From: Harmothoe impar
Lineage: Eukaryota; Annelida; Polychaeta; Phyllodocida; Polynoidae
DNA length: 64,000 bases
Direction of reading: 5' to 3'
Assembly (NCBI GenBank): GCA_947462335.1
Contig: OX381721.1
Span: 496,001-560,000 of the forward strand
Shown here: piece after piece, positions 1 to 11,158 of the stretch
How the letters are laid out: each line of letters opens with the position of its first letter
How positions within the stretch are numbered: the stretch's first letter is position 1
Position numbers and translations under genes: made by a program
Notes under the pieces: generated by a model
Database searches by the model: none
What the model saw: the letters and a program-made list of their open reading frames with translations, nothing else
Told to the model about the DNA's origin: nothing

Positions 1-3000
1 TATCATGTTTTAAAGCTCACATCCATCACAGTCACACTTGTCTCTTCAAAAATTATGTTTTACCACCAATATTTCTATCCAAACTGTGTTCTAGAGAGAG
101 AGACCTCTGAAAAAATTAAAGGTTTACATCAAATATATCCCCAAATTCTAGAAAATACTCCCTTTTTTAAACTCTAAATTGGTCCCTCATTTAATGCTTT
201 GACGAGTTCTCTCAAATGTCCCATCCATTACAAAGACACTTGCTCCTTCACATTGTATTTGCTTTTGACATTTATTGTCACCAAAACCTGTTACAATGAG
301 GTACCTGGGAAATCAAACAGCTGTAGACCATCACATTTTCTAAACACCTCAAATTCTGTCAATCTTTGTATTTCCCCACCCATTTTTCTTTCTTTCTACA
401 ACAGAAGTTTTCTGTTCTACAAGTTTGATAGTTTTCTCATTTTAGGGGTTTAAACATTTTCCGGGAGAGACCAAGAATTCATCAACGGCCTGAAGAAGTA
501 AAGCATTCCGAACATCCAGCTCCAATATTTGGGATAACCCTGATATACTCTGAATTCCATCTGATATTCATCCATTTGATATCTTCTTTCCAAGGTCACA
601 TCCATAACATTGACTCTTTCTTCTTCACAATCCATCTTGCAACATCCTTCGCTCTCACCTAAAGCTGTAAGAAAAAGACCCTAGAAAATGAAGCAGAATT
701 ACATTGTATGATATTGGAAATTCTTCAAAACTGAATTTTTTCTCTCAATTCCCTCTTTTATTCTGCTCTGATATCATGTTTTAAAGCTCACATCCATCAC
801 AGTCACACTTGTCTCTTCAAAAATTATGTTTTACCACCAATATTTCTATCCAAACTGTGTTCTAGAGAGAGAGACCTCTGAAAAAATTAAAGGTTTACAT
901 CAAATATATCCCCAAATTCTAGAAAATACTCCCTTTTTTAAACTCTTAATTGGTCCCTCATTTAATGCTTTGACGAGTTCTCTCAAATGTCCCATCCATT
1001 ACAAAGACACTTGCTCCTTCACATTGTATTTGCTTTTGACATTTATTGTCACCAAAACCTGTTACAATGAGGTACCTGGGAAATCAAACAGCTGTAGACC
1101 ATCACATTTTCTAAACACCTCAAATTCTGTCAATCTTTGTATTTCCCCACCCATTTTTCTTTCTTTCTACAACAGAAGTTTTCTGTTCTACAAGTTTGAT
1201 AGTTTTCTCATTTTAGGGGTTTAAACATTTTCCGGGAGAGACCAAGAATTCATCAACGGCCTGAAGAAGTAAAGCATTCGGAACATCCAGCTCCAATATT
1301 TGGGATAACCCTGATATACTCTGAATTCCATCTGATATTCATCCATTTGATATCTTCTTTCCAAGGTCACATCCATAACATTGACTCTTTCTTCTTCACA
1401 ATCCATCTTGCAACATCCTTCGCTCTCACCTAAAGCTGTAAGAAAAAGACCCTAGAAAATGAAGCAGTATTACATTGTATGATATTGGAAATTCTTCAAA
1501 ACTGAATTTTTTTTCTCTCAATTCCCTCTTTTATTCTGCTCTGATATCATGTTTTAAAGCTCACATCCATCACAGTCACACTTGTCTCTTCAAAAATTAT
1601 GTTTTACCACCAATATTTCTATCCAAACTGTGTTCTAGAGAGAGAGACCTCTGAAAAAATTAAAGGTTTACATCAAATATATCCCCAAATTCTAGAAAAT
1701 ACTCCCTTTTTTAAACTCTTAATTGGTCCCTCATTTAATGCTTTGACGAGTTCTCTCAAATGTCCCATCCATTACAAAGACACTTGCTCCTTCACATTGT
1801 ATTTGCTTTTGACATTTATTGTCACCAAAACCTGTTACAATGAGGTACCTGGGAAATCAAACAGCTGTAGACCATCACATTTTCTAAACACCTCAAATTC
1901 TGTCAATCTTTGTATTTCCCCACCCATTTTTCTTTCTTTCTACAACAGAAGTTTTCTGTTCTACAAGTTTGATAGTTTTCTCATTTTAGGGGTTTAAACA
2001 TTTTCCGGGAGAGACCAAGAATTCATCAACGGCCTGAAGAAGTAAAGCATTCGGAACATCCAGCTCCAATATTTGGGATAACCCTGATATACTCTGAATT
2101 CCATCTGATATTCATCCATTTGATATCTTCTTTCCAAGGTCACATCCATAACATTGACTCTTTCTTCTTCACAATCCATCTTGCAACATCCTTCGCTCTC
2201 ACCTAAAGCTGTAAGAAAAAGACCCTAGAAAATGAAGCAGTATTACATTGTATGATATTGGAAATTCTTCAAAACTGAATTTTTTTTCTCTCAATTCCCT
2301 CTTTTATTCTGCTCTGATATCATGTTTTAAAGCTCACATCCATCACAGTCACACTTGTCTCTTCAAAAATTATGTTTTACCACCAATATTTCTATCCAAA
2401 CTGTGTTCTAGAGAGAGAGACCTCTGAAAAAATTAAAGGTTTACATCAAATATATCCCCAAATTCTAGAAAATACTCCCTTTTTTAAACTCTTAATTGGT
2501 CCCTCATTTAATGCTTTGACGAGTTCTCTCAAATGTCCCATCCATTACAAAGACACTTGCTCCTTCACATTGTATTTGCTTTTGACATTTATTGTCACCA
2601 AAACCTGTTACAATGAGGTACCTGGGAAATCAAACAGCTGTAGACCATCACATTTTCTAAACACCTCAAATTCTGTCAATCTTTGTATTTCCCCTCCCAT
2701 TTTTCTTTCTTTCTACAACAGAAGTTTTCTGTTCTACAAGTTTGATAGTTTTCTCATTTTAGGGGTTTAAACATTTTCCAAGAGAGACCAAGAATTCATC
2801 AACAGCCTGAAAAAGTAAAGCATTCCGAAGATCCAGATCCAATTTTTTGGATAACCCTGGTATACTCTGAATTCCATCTGATATTCATCCATTTGATATC
2901 TTCTTTCCAAGGTCACATCCATTACATTTACACTTTCTTTTTCTTCACAATCCACCTTGCAACATCCTTTTCTCTCACCTAAAGCTGTAAAAAAAAAAAG

Positions 3001-6000
3001 ACCCTAGACAATGAAGCAGAATTGCATTGTATGATATCGGAAATTCTTCAAAACTGAATTTTTTCTCTCAATTCCCTCTTTTATTTCTGCTCTGATATCA
3101 TGTTTTAAAGCTCACATCCATCACAGTCACACTTGTCTCTTCAAAAATTATGTTTTCCCACCAATATTTCTATCCAAACTGTGTTCTAGAGAGAGAGACC
3201 TCTGAAAAAATTAAAGGTTTACATCAAATATATCCCCAAATTCTAGAAAATACTCTCTTTTTAAAACTCTAAATTAGTCCCTCATTTAATGTTTTGACGA
3301 GTTCTCTCAAATGTCCCATCCATTACATAGACACTTGCTCCTTCACATTGTATTTGCTTTTGACATTTATTGTCACCAAAACCTGTTACAATAAGGCCCC
3401 TGGGAAATCAAACAGCTGTAGACCATGACATTTTCTAAACACCTCAAATTCTGTCATTCTTTGTACTTCCCCTCCCATTTTTCTTTTTTTCTACAACAGC
3501 AGTTTTCTGTTCTACAAGTTTGATAGTTTTCTTATTTTAGGGGTTTAAACATTTTCCAAGAGAGACCAAGAATTCATCAACGGCCTGAAAAAGTAAAGCA
3601 TTCCGAAGATCCAGATCCAATTTTTGGGATAACCCTGGTATACTCTGAATTCCATCTGATATTCATTCATTTGATATCTTCTTTCCAAGGTCACATCCAT
3701 AACATTGACTCTTTCTTCTTCACAATCCATCTTGCAACATCCTTCACTCTCACCTAAAGCTGTAAGAAAAAGACCCTAGAAAATGAAGCAGAATTACATT
3801 GTATGATATTGGAAATTCTTCAAAACTGAATTTTTTCTCTCAATTCCCTCTTTTATTTCTGCCCTGATATCATGTTTTAAAGCTCACATCCATCACAGTC
3901 ACACTTGTCACTTCAAAAGTTATGTTTTACCACTAATATTTCTATCCAAACTGTGTTCTAGAGAGAGAGACCTCTGAAAAAATTAAAGGTTTACATCAAA
4001 TATATCCCCAAATTCTAGAAAATACTCCCTTTTTTAAACTCTTAATTGGTCCCTCATTTAATGCTTTGACGAGTTCTCTCAAATGTCCCATCCATTACAA
4101 AGACACTTGCTCCTTCACATTGTATTTGCTTTTGACATTTATTGTCACCAAAACCTGTTACAATGAGGTTCCGGGGAAATCAAACAGCTGTAGACCATCA
4201 CATTTTCTAAACACCTCAAATTCTGTCAATCTTTGTATTTCCCCACCCATTTTTCTTTCTTTCTACAACAGAAGTTTTCTGTTCTACAAGTTTGATAGTT
4301 TTCTCATTTTAGGGGTTTAAACATTTTCCGGGAGAGACCAAGAATTCATCAACGGCCTGAAGAAGTAAAGCATTCCGAACATCCAGCTATAATATTTGGG
4401 ATAACCCTGATATACTCTGAATTCCATCTGATATTCATCCATTTGATATCTTCTTTCCAAGGTCACATCCATAACATTGACTCTTTCTTCTTCACAATCC
4501 ATCTTGCAACATCCTTCGCTCTCACCTAAAGCTGTAAGAAAAAGACCCTAGAAAATGAAGCAGAATTACATTGTATGATATCGGAAATTCCTCAAAACTG
4601 AATTTTTTCTCTCAATTCCCTCTTTTATTCTGCTCTGATATCATGTTTTAAAGCTCACATCCATCACAGTCACACTTGTCTCTTCAAAAATTATGTTTTA
4701 CCACCAATATTTCTATCCAAACTCTGTTCTAGAGAGAGAGACCTCTGAAAAAATTAAAGGTTTACATCAAATATATCCCCAAATTCTAGAAAATACTCCC
4801 TTTTTTAAACTCTTAATTGGTCCCTCATTTAATGCTTTGACGAGTTCTCTCAAATGTCCCATCCATTACAAAGACACTTGCTCCTTCACATTGTATTTGC
4901 TTTTGACATTTATTGTCACCAAAACCTGTTACAATGAGGTACCTGGGAAATCAAACAGCTGTAGACCATCACATTTTCTAAACACCTCAAATTCTGTCAA
5001 TCTTTGTATTTCCCCACCCATTTTTCTTTCTTTCTACAACAGAAGTTTTCTGTTCTACAAGTTTGATAGTTTTCTCATTTTAGGGGTTTAAACATTTTCC
5101 AAGAGAGACCAAGAATTCATCAACAGCCTGAAAAAGTAAAGCATTCCGAAGATCCAGATCCAATTTTTGGGATAACCCTGGTATACTCTGAATTCCATCT
5201 GATATTCATCCATTTGATATCTTCTTTCCAAGGTCACATCCATTACATTTACACTTTCTTTTTCTTCACAATCCACCTTGCAACATCCTTTCCTCTCACC
5301 TAAAGCTGTAAGAAAAAGACCCTAGAAAATGAAGCAGAATTACATTGTATGATATTGGAAATTCTTCAAAACTGAATTTTTTCTCTCAATTCCCCCTTTT
5401 ATTTCTGCTCTGATATCATGTTTTAAAGCTCACATCCATCACAGTCACACTTGTCTCTTCAAAAATTATGTTTTACCACCAATATTTCTATCCAAATTGT
5501 GTTCTAGAGGGAGAGACCTCTGAAAAAATTAAAGGTTTACATCAAATATATCCCCAAATTCTAGAAAATACTCCCTTTTTTAAACTCTTAATTGGTCCCT
5601 CATTTAATGCTTTGACGAGTTCTCTCAAATGTCCCATCCATTACAAAGACACTTGCCCCTTCACATTGTATTTGCTTTTGACATTTATTGTCACCAAAAC
5701 CTGTTACAATGAGGTACCGGGGAAATCAAACAGCTGTAGACCATCACATTTTCTAAACACCTCAAATTCTGTCAATCTTTGTATTTCCCCACCCATTTTT
5801 CTTTCTTTCTACAACAGAAGTTTTCTGTTCTACAAGTTTGATAGTTTTCTCATTTTAGGGGTTTAAACATTTTCCGGGAGAGACCAAGAATTCATCAACG
5901 GCCTGAAGAAGTAAAGCATTCCGAACATCCAGCTATAATATTTGGGATAACCCTGATATACTCTGAATTCCATCTGATATTCATCCATTTGATATCTTCT

Positions 6001-9000
6001 TTCCAAGGTCACATCCATAACATTGACTCTTTCTTCTTCACAATCCATCTTGCAACATCCTTCGCTCTCACCTAAAGCTGTAAGAAAAAGACCCTAGAAA
6101 ATGAAGCAGAATTACATTGTATGATATTGGAAATTCTTCAAAACTGAATTTTTTCTCTCAATTCCCTCTTTTATTCTGCTCTGATATCATGTTTTAAAGC
6201 TCACATCCATCACAGTCACACTTGTCTCTTCAAAAATTATGTTTTACCACCAATATTTCTATCCAAACTGTGTTCTAGAGAGAGAGACCTCTGAAAAAAT
6301 TAAAGGTTTACATCAAATATATCCCCAAATTCTAGAAAATACTCCCTTTTTTTAACTTTTAATTGGTCCCTCATTTAATGCTTTGACGAGTTCTCTCAAA
6401 TGTCCCATCCATTACAAAGACACTTGCTCCTTCACATTGTATTTGCTTTTGACATTTATTGTCACCAAAACCTGTTACAATGAGGTACCTAAGAAATCAA
6501 ACAGCTGTAGACCATCACATTTTCTAAACACCTCAAATTCTGTCAATCTTTGTATTTCCCCACCCATTTTTCTTTCTTTCTACAACAGAAGTTTTCTGTT
6601 CTACAATTTTGATAGTTTTCTCATTTTAGGGGTTTAAACATTTTCCAAGAGAGACCAAGAATTCATCAACGGCCTGAAGAAGTAAAGCATTCCGAAGATC
6701 CAGATCCAATTTTTGGGATAACCCTGGTATACTCTGAATTCCATCTGATATTCATTCATTTGATATCTTCTTTCCAAGGTCACATCCATAACATTGACTC
6801 TTTCTTCTTCACAATCCATCTTGCAACATCCTTCACTCTCACCTAAAGCTGTAAGAAAAAGACCCTAGAAAATGAAGCAGAATTACATTGTATGATATTG
6901 GAAATTCTTCAAAACTGAATTTTTTCTCTCAATTCCCTCTTTTATTTCTGCTCTGATATCATGTTTTAAAGCTCACATCCATCACAGTCACACTTGTCTC
7001 TTCAAAAATTATGTTTTACCACCAATATTTCTATCCAAATTGTGTTCTAGAGGGAGAGACCTCTGAAAAAATTAAAGGTTTACATCAAATATATCCCCAA
7101 ATTCTAGAAAATACTCCCTTTTTTAAACTCTTAATTGGTCCCTCATTTAATGCTTTGACGAGTTCTCTCAAATGTCCCATCCATTACAAAGACACTTGCC
7201 CCTTCACATTGTATTTGCTTTTGACATTTATTGTCACCAAAACCTGTTACAATGAGGTACCGGGGAAATCAAACAGCTGTAGACCATCACATTTTCTAAA
7301 CACCTCAAATTCTGTCAATCTTTGTATTTCCCCACCCATTTTTCTTTCTTTCTACAACAGAAGTTTTCTGTTCTACAAGTTTGATAGTTTTCTCATTTTA
7401 GGGGTTTAAACATTTTCCGGGAGAGACCAAGAATTCATCAACGGCCTGAAGAAGTAAAGCATTCCGAACATCCAGCTATAATATTTGGGATAACCCTGAT
7501 ATACTCTGAATTCCATCTGATATTCATCCATTTGATATCTTCTTTCCAAGGTCACATCCATAACATTGACTCTTTCTTCTTCACAATCCATCTTGCAACA
7601 TCCTTCGCTCTCACCTAAAGCTGTAAGAAAAAGACCCTAGAAAATGAAGCAGAATTACATTGTATGATATTGGAAATTCTTCAAAACTGAATTTTTTCTC
7701 TCAATTCCCTCTTTTATTCTGCTCTGATATCATTTTTTAAAGCTCACATCCATCACAGTCACACTTGTCTCTTCAAAAATTATGTTTTACCACCAATATT
7801 TCTATCCAAACTGTGTTCTAGAGAGAGAGACCTCTGAAAAAATTAAAGGTTTACATCAAATATATCCCCAAATTCTAGTGTACTCCCTTTTTTTGACTTT
7901 TAATTGGTCCCTCATTTAATGCTTTGACGAGTTCTCTCAAATTTCCCATCCATTACAAAGACACTTGCTCCTTCACATTGTATTTGCTTTTGACATTTAT
8001 TGTCACCAAAACCTGTTACAATGAGGTACCTGGGAAATCAAACAGCTGTAGACCATCACATTTTCTAAACACCTCAAATTCTGTCAATCTTTGTATTTCC
8101 CCACCCATTTTTCTTTCTTTCTACAACAGAAGTTTTCTGTTCTACAATTTTGATAGTTTTCTCATTTTAGGGGTTTAAACATTTTCCAAGAGAGACCAAG
8201 AATTCATCAACGGCCTGAAGAAGTAAAGCATTCCGAAGATCCAGATCCAATTTTTGGGATAACCCTGGTATACTCTGAATTCCATCTGATATTCATTCAT
8301 TTGATATCTTCTTTCCAAGGTCACATCCATAACATTGACTCTTTCTTCTTCACAATCCATCTTGCAACATCCTTCACTCTCACCTAAAGCTGTAAGAAAA
8401 AGACCCTAGAAAATGAAGCAGAATTACATTATATGATATTGGAAATTCTTCAAAACTGAATTTTTTCTCTCAATTCCCTCTTTTATTTCTGCTCTGATAT
8501 CATGTTTTAAAGCTCACATCCATCACAGTCACACTTGTCTCTTCAAAAATTATGTTTTACCACCAATATTTCTATCCAAATTGTGTTCTAGAGGGAGAGA
8601 CCTCTGAAAAAATTAAAGGTTTACATCAAATATATCCCCAAATTCTAGAAAATACTCTCTTTTTTAAACTCTAAATTGTTCCTTTATTTAATGCTTTGAC
8701 GAGTTCTCTCAAATGTCCCATCCATTACATAGACACTTGCTCCTTCACATTGTATTTGCTTTTGACATTTATTGTCCCCAAAACCTGTTACAATGAGGTC
8801 CCTGGGAAATCAAACAGCTGTAGACCATCACATTTTCTAAACACCTCAAATTCTGTCATTCTTTGTATTTCCCCTCCAATTTTTCTTTCTTTCTACAACA
8901 GCAGTTTTCTGTTCTACAAGTTTTATAGTTTTCTCATTTTAGGGGTTTAAACATTTTCCGCGAGAGACCAAGAATTCATCAACGGCCTGAAAAAGTAAAG

Positions 9001-9760
9001 CATTCCTAAGATCCAGATCCAATTTTTGGGATAACCCTGGTATACTCTGAATTCCATCTGATATTCATTCATTTGATATCTTCTTTCCAAGGTCACATCC
9101 ATAACATTGACTCTTTCTTCTTCACAATCCATCTTGCAACATCCTTCACTCTCACCTAAAGCTGTAAGAAAAAGACCCTAGAAAATGAAGCAGAATTACA
9201 TTGTATGATATTGGAAATTCTTCAAAACTGAATTTTTTCTCTCAATTCCCTCTTTTATTTCTGCTCTGATATCATGTTTTAAAGCTCACATCCATCACAG
9301 TCACACTTGTCTCTTCAAAAATTATGTTTTACCACCAATATTTCTATCCAAATTGTGTTCTAGAGGGAGAGACCTCTGAAAAAATTAAAGGTTTACATCA
9401 AATATATCCCCAAATTCTAGAAAATACTCTCTTTTTTAAACTCTAAATTGTTCCTTTATTTAATGCTTTGACGAGTTCTCTCAAATGTCCCATCCATTAC
9501 ATAGACACTTGCTCCTTCACATTGTATTTGCTTTTGACATTTATTGTCCCCAAAACCTGTTACAATGAGGTCCCTGGGAAATCAAACAGCTGTAGACCAT
9601 CACATTTTCTAAACACCTCAAATTCTGTCATTCTTTGTATTTCCCCTCCAATTTTTCTTTCTTTCTACAACAGCAGTTTTCTGTTCTACAAGTTTTATAG
9701 TTTTCTCATTTTAGGGGTTTAAACATTTTCCGGGAGAGACCAAGAATTCATCAACGGCCT
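1..9760. repeat. Satellite array, left block (unit about 772 bp)
   Basis: Head-to-tail array of about 12.6 units. The start motif TATCATGTTTTAAAGCTCAC recurs near 1, 772, 1545 and 2318, so the period is 771-775 bp. Units differ by scattered substitutions and small indels. Each unit carries a pyrimidine tract ending in ACAACAG and ORF-like stretches on both strands (132 or 84 codons plus, 61-62 codons minus). These recur only because the DNA recurs, and the plus frame is cut by a one-base change in many units. No protein family is recognised. The array was already a tandem array when two transposons entered it. Confidence 0.95.
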
Positions 9761-9843
9761 ATAAAGCTGACCTAACTGAAACGATGATGATAAACAACAA
9801 CAATAGATAATTGATTGACCAATTTGGGTAGATTTAACCACCC
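9761..9843 (-). repeat. Element A split repeat B2
   Basis: This 83-bp segment is identical by eye to 10070-10152. It is the terminal B copy of the Ngaro-type split direct repeats and abuts satellite DNA at 9760. A run of about 20 A on the plus strand lies between it and A2, at 9844-9873. Confidence 0.9.
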
Positions 9844-9873
9844 CTTATTTATTAATGTAAAAAAAAAAAAAAA

Positions 9874-10069
9874 AAAAATACACAGGTGTGGATCCCTGTT
9901 AGATGGTCATGGTCCAGTGAAGAAGGACAACCTTGACCCTGACCTGGGGCATACAGAGCCAGCAGGCCAGGTAGGCTTAGTATTAACCTAAGTAAACATA
10001 TATAACCAACTATGACCAATCATACCGGTAGCATTATACTTATATAATTATGGGGTAATTATATACACA
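9874..10069 (-). repeat. Element A split repeat A2
   Basis: This 196-bp segment is identical by eye to 15135-15330 (A1). It joins B1 directly at 10069/10070, giving the contiguous B1-A2 block that in Ngaro elements carries the junction of the presumed circular intermediate. Confidence 0.9.
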
Positions 10070-10152
10070 ATAAAGCTGACCTAACTGAAACGATGATGAT
10101 AAACAACAACAATAGATAATTGATTGACCAATTTGGGTAGATTTAACCACCC
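10070..10152 (-). repeat. Element A split repeat B1
   Basis: This 83-bp segment is identical to 9761-9843. It lies 28 bp past the stop of the recombinase ORF and directly abuts A2. Confidence 0.9.
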
Positions 10153-10180
10153 AACACCCAAACACAAATAGGGTAAGGAA

Positions 10181-11158
10181 TTATCTAGAAACTGCTAGAA
10201 AGTCGACGACAGTTTTATCTTTGGAGACCTTCCTCTCCAGAGTGTCTGTCAGATACAATAACACAGCGAGGGACCTCCAGTCTCCCCTGGACTTGATCTC
10301 CACCAGGGTGAAACCGATAGAGAATAGGAAGGAGGCCCCGCCTCTCCGCAGAGAATGACTGGAGACATCCTTGAGGCCCACACGACTGCTGAGACTTTTC
10401 AGTCGTGCGGAAAAGACACCGTAGGTCTGCGGTGTGCGACTATTGCCGGTCCCATACTGGAACAAATAGTCCGACGAATGAAGATGAAGACTTACTATGA
10501 GATGCTTCACGTAGGTAGCTACACAAAATATCGAATCTTGGGCATAGCTGAAGGGGATTTCCAATGATCTCTCCCCGTACTGTATAGTTTTGGTTTTGCT
10601 CAACCTCAGCAGGACGCCCCAGGGTTTGAAGGTGACGTCAGACACCCGGATGGCCTGGTCACTCACCGTCACATGGGCCTTCCTCAACAGTCCTCTGAAG
10701 GCCATAATGGCCGCAGTCCACCAGCATAGATCGCGAGACAAGGACATGTCTAGCAACTTATACATCCTAGACAAATCCCTCGGCGACAAAGGCACAGCTT
10801 GTTTGACTGTATCACCCAACGATCTCCGCGCCCCCGCCATGGTGCGAGACACGGAAAAGTCCTTGGTCGATACCGGGGCAAGGCCATGCAGCTTCTGCAG
10901 ATATACTACCGCACTGATATACTGCGTGATGGAGGAATATTTGAACTTCCGGCACATATGCGCGATGTAGAGGCACAAAGTTTTTGAGTCACATGGTATA
11001 GGTGACAGGTCGTAGCGCGCGCAGAACTCATAGAAGTGTTTCCACTGTGACTTCCTGGTGAGTTTCGTGGCGGATGCCAGTGCCATGTCCTGGAGGCGCA
11101 CCAACTCTGCTTCTAGCCGGTGTCGGTCTGTAACAACAGAGGGAGAACGGGGGATCAA
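10181..11158 (-). CDS. Tyrosine recombinase of element A
   Basis: The 325-residue ORF encodes a lambda-integrase-fold recombinase that would integrate the reverse-transcribed circular DNA. Visible catalytic set: Arg159 in GLLRK, Lys188/190 in SKTKT, H268-x-x-R271 in the HSLRRGGAS box, Trp294 in GDW, and the likely nucleophile Tyr302 in LLYLTD. Residues 1-120 resemble the SAM-like core-binding domain (the SQWKHFYEFCARYD region). It is the last ORF of the element. It overlaps the end of the RT ORF by 131 nt in another frame, so translation needs a frameshift, reinitiation or a separate mRNA. Length is usual for DIRS/Ngaro recombinases. No break is seen. Confidence 0.92.
   Translation of the reverse strand: MIPRSPSVVTDRHRLEAELVRLQDMALASATKLTRKSQWKHFYEFCARYDLSPIPCDSKTLCLYIAHMCRKFKYSSITQYISAVVYLQKLHGLAPVSTKDFSVSRTMAGARRSLGDTVKQAVPLSPRDLSRMYKLLDMSLSRDLCWWTAAIMAFRGLLRKAHVTVSDQAIRVSDVTFKPWGVLLRLSKTKTIQYGERSLEIPFSYAQDSIFCVATYVKHLIVSLHLHSSDYLFQYGTGNSRTPQTYGVFSARLKSLSSRVGLKDVSSHSLRRGGASFLFSIGFTLVEIKSRGDWRSLAVLLYLTDTLERKVSKDKTVVDFLAVSR

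Noticed and set aside
826..9722. Repeated 132- and 84-codon plus ORFs in the satellite as genes
   Set aside because: They repeat only with the satellite unit, lose their start half through a one-base change in many units, and match no family.
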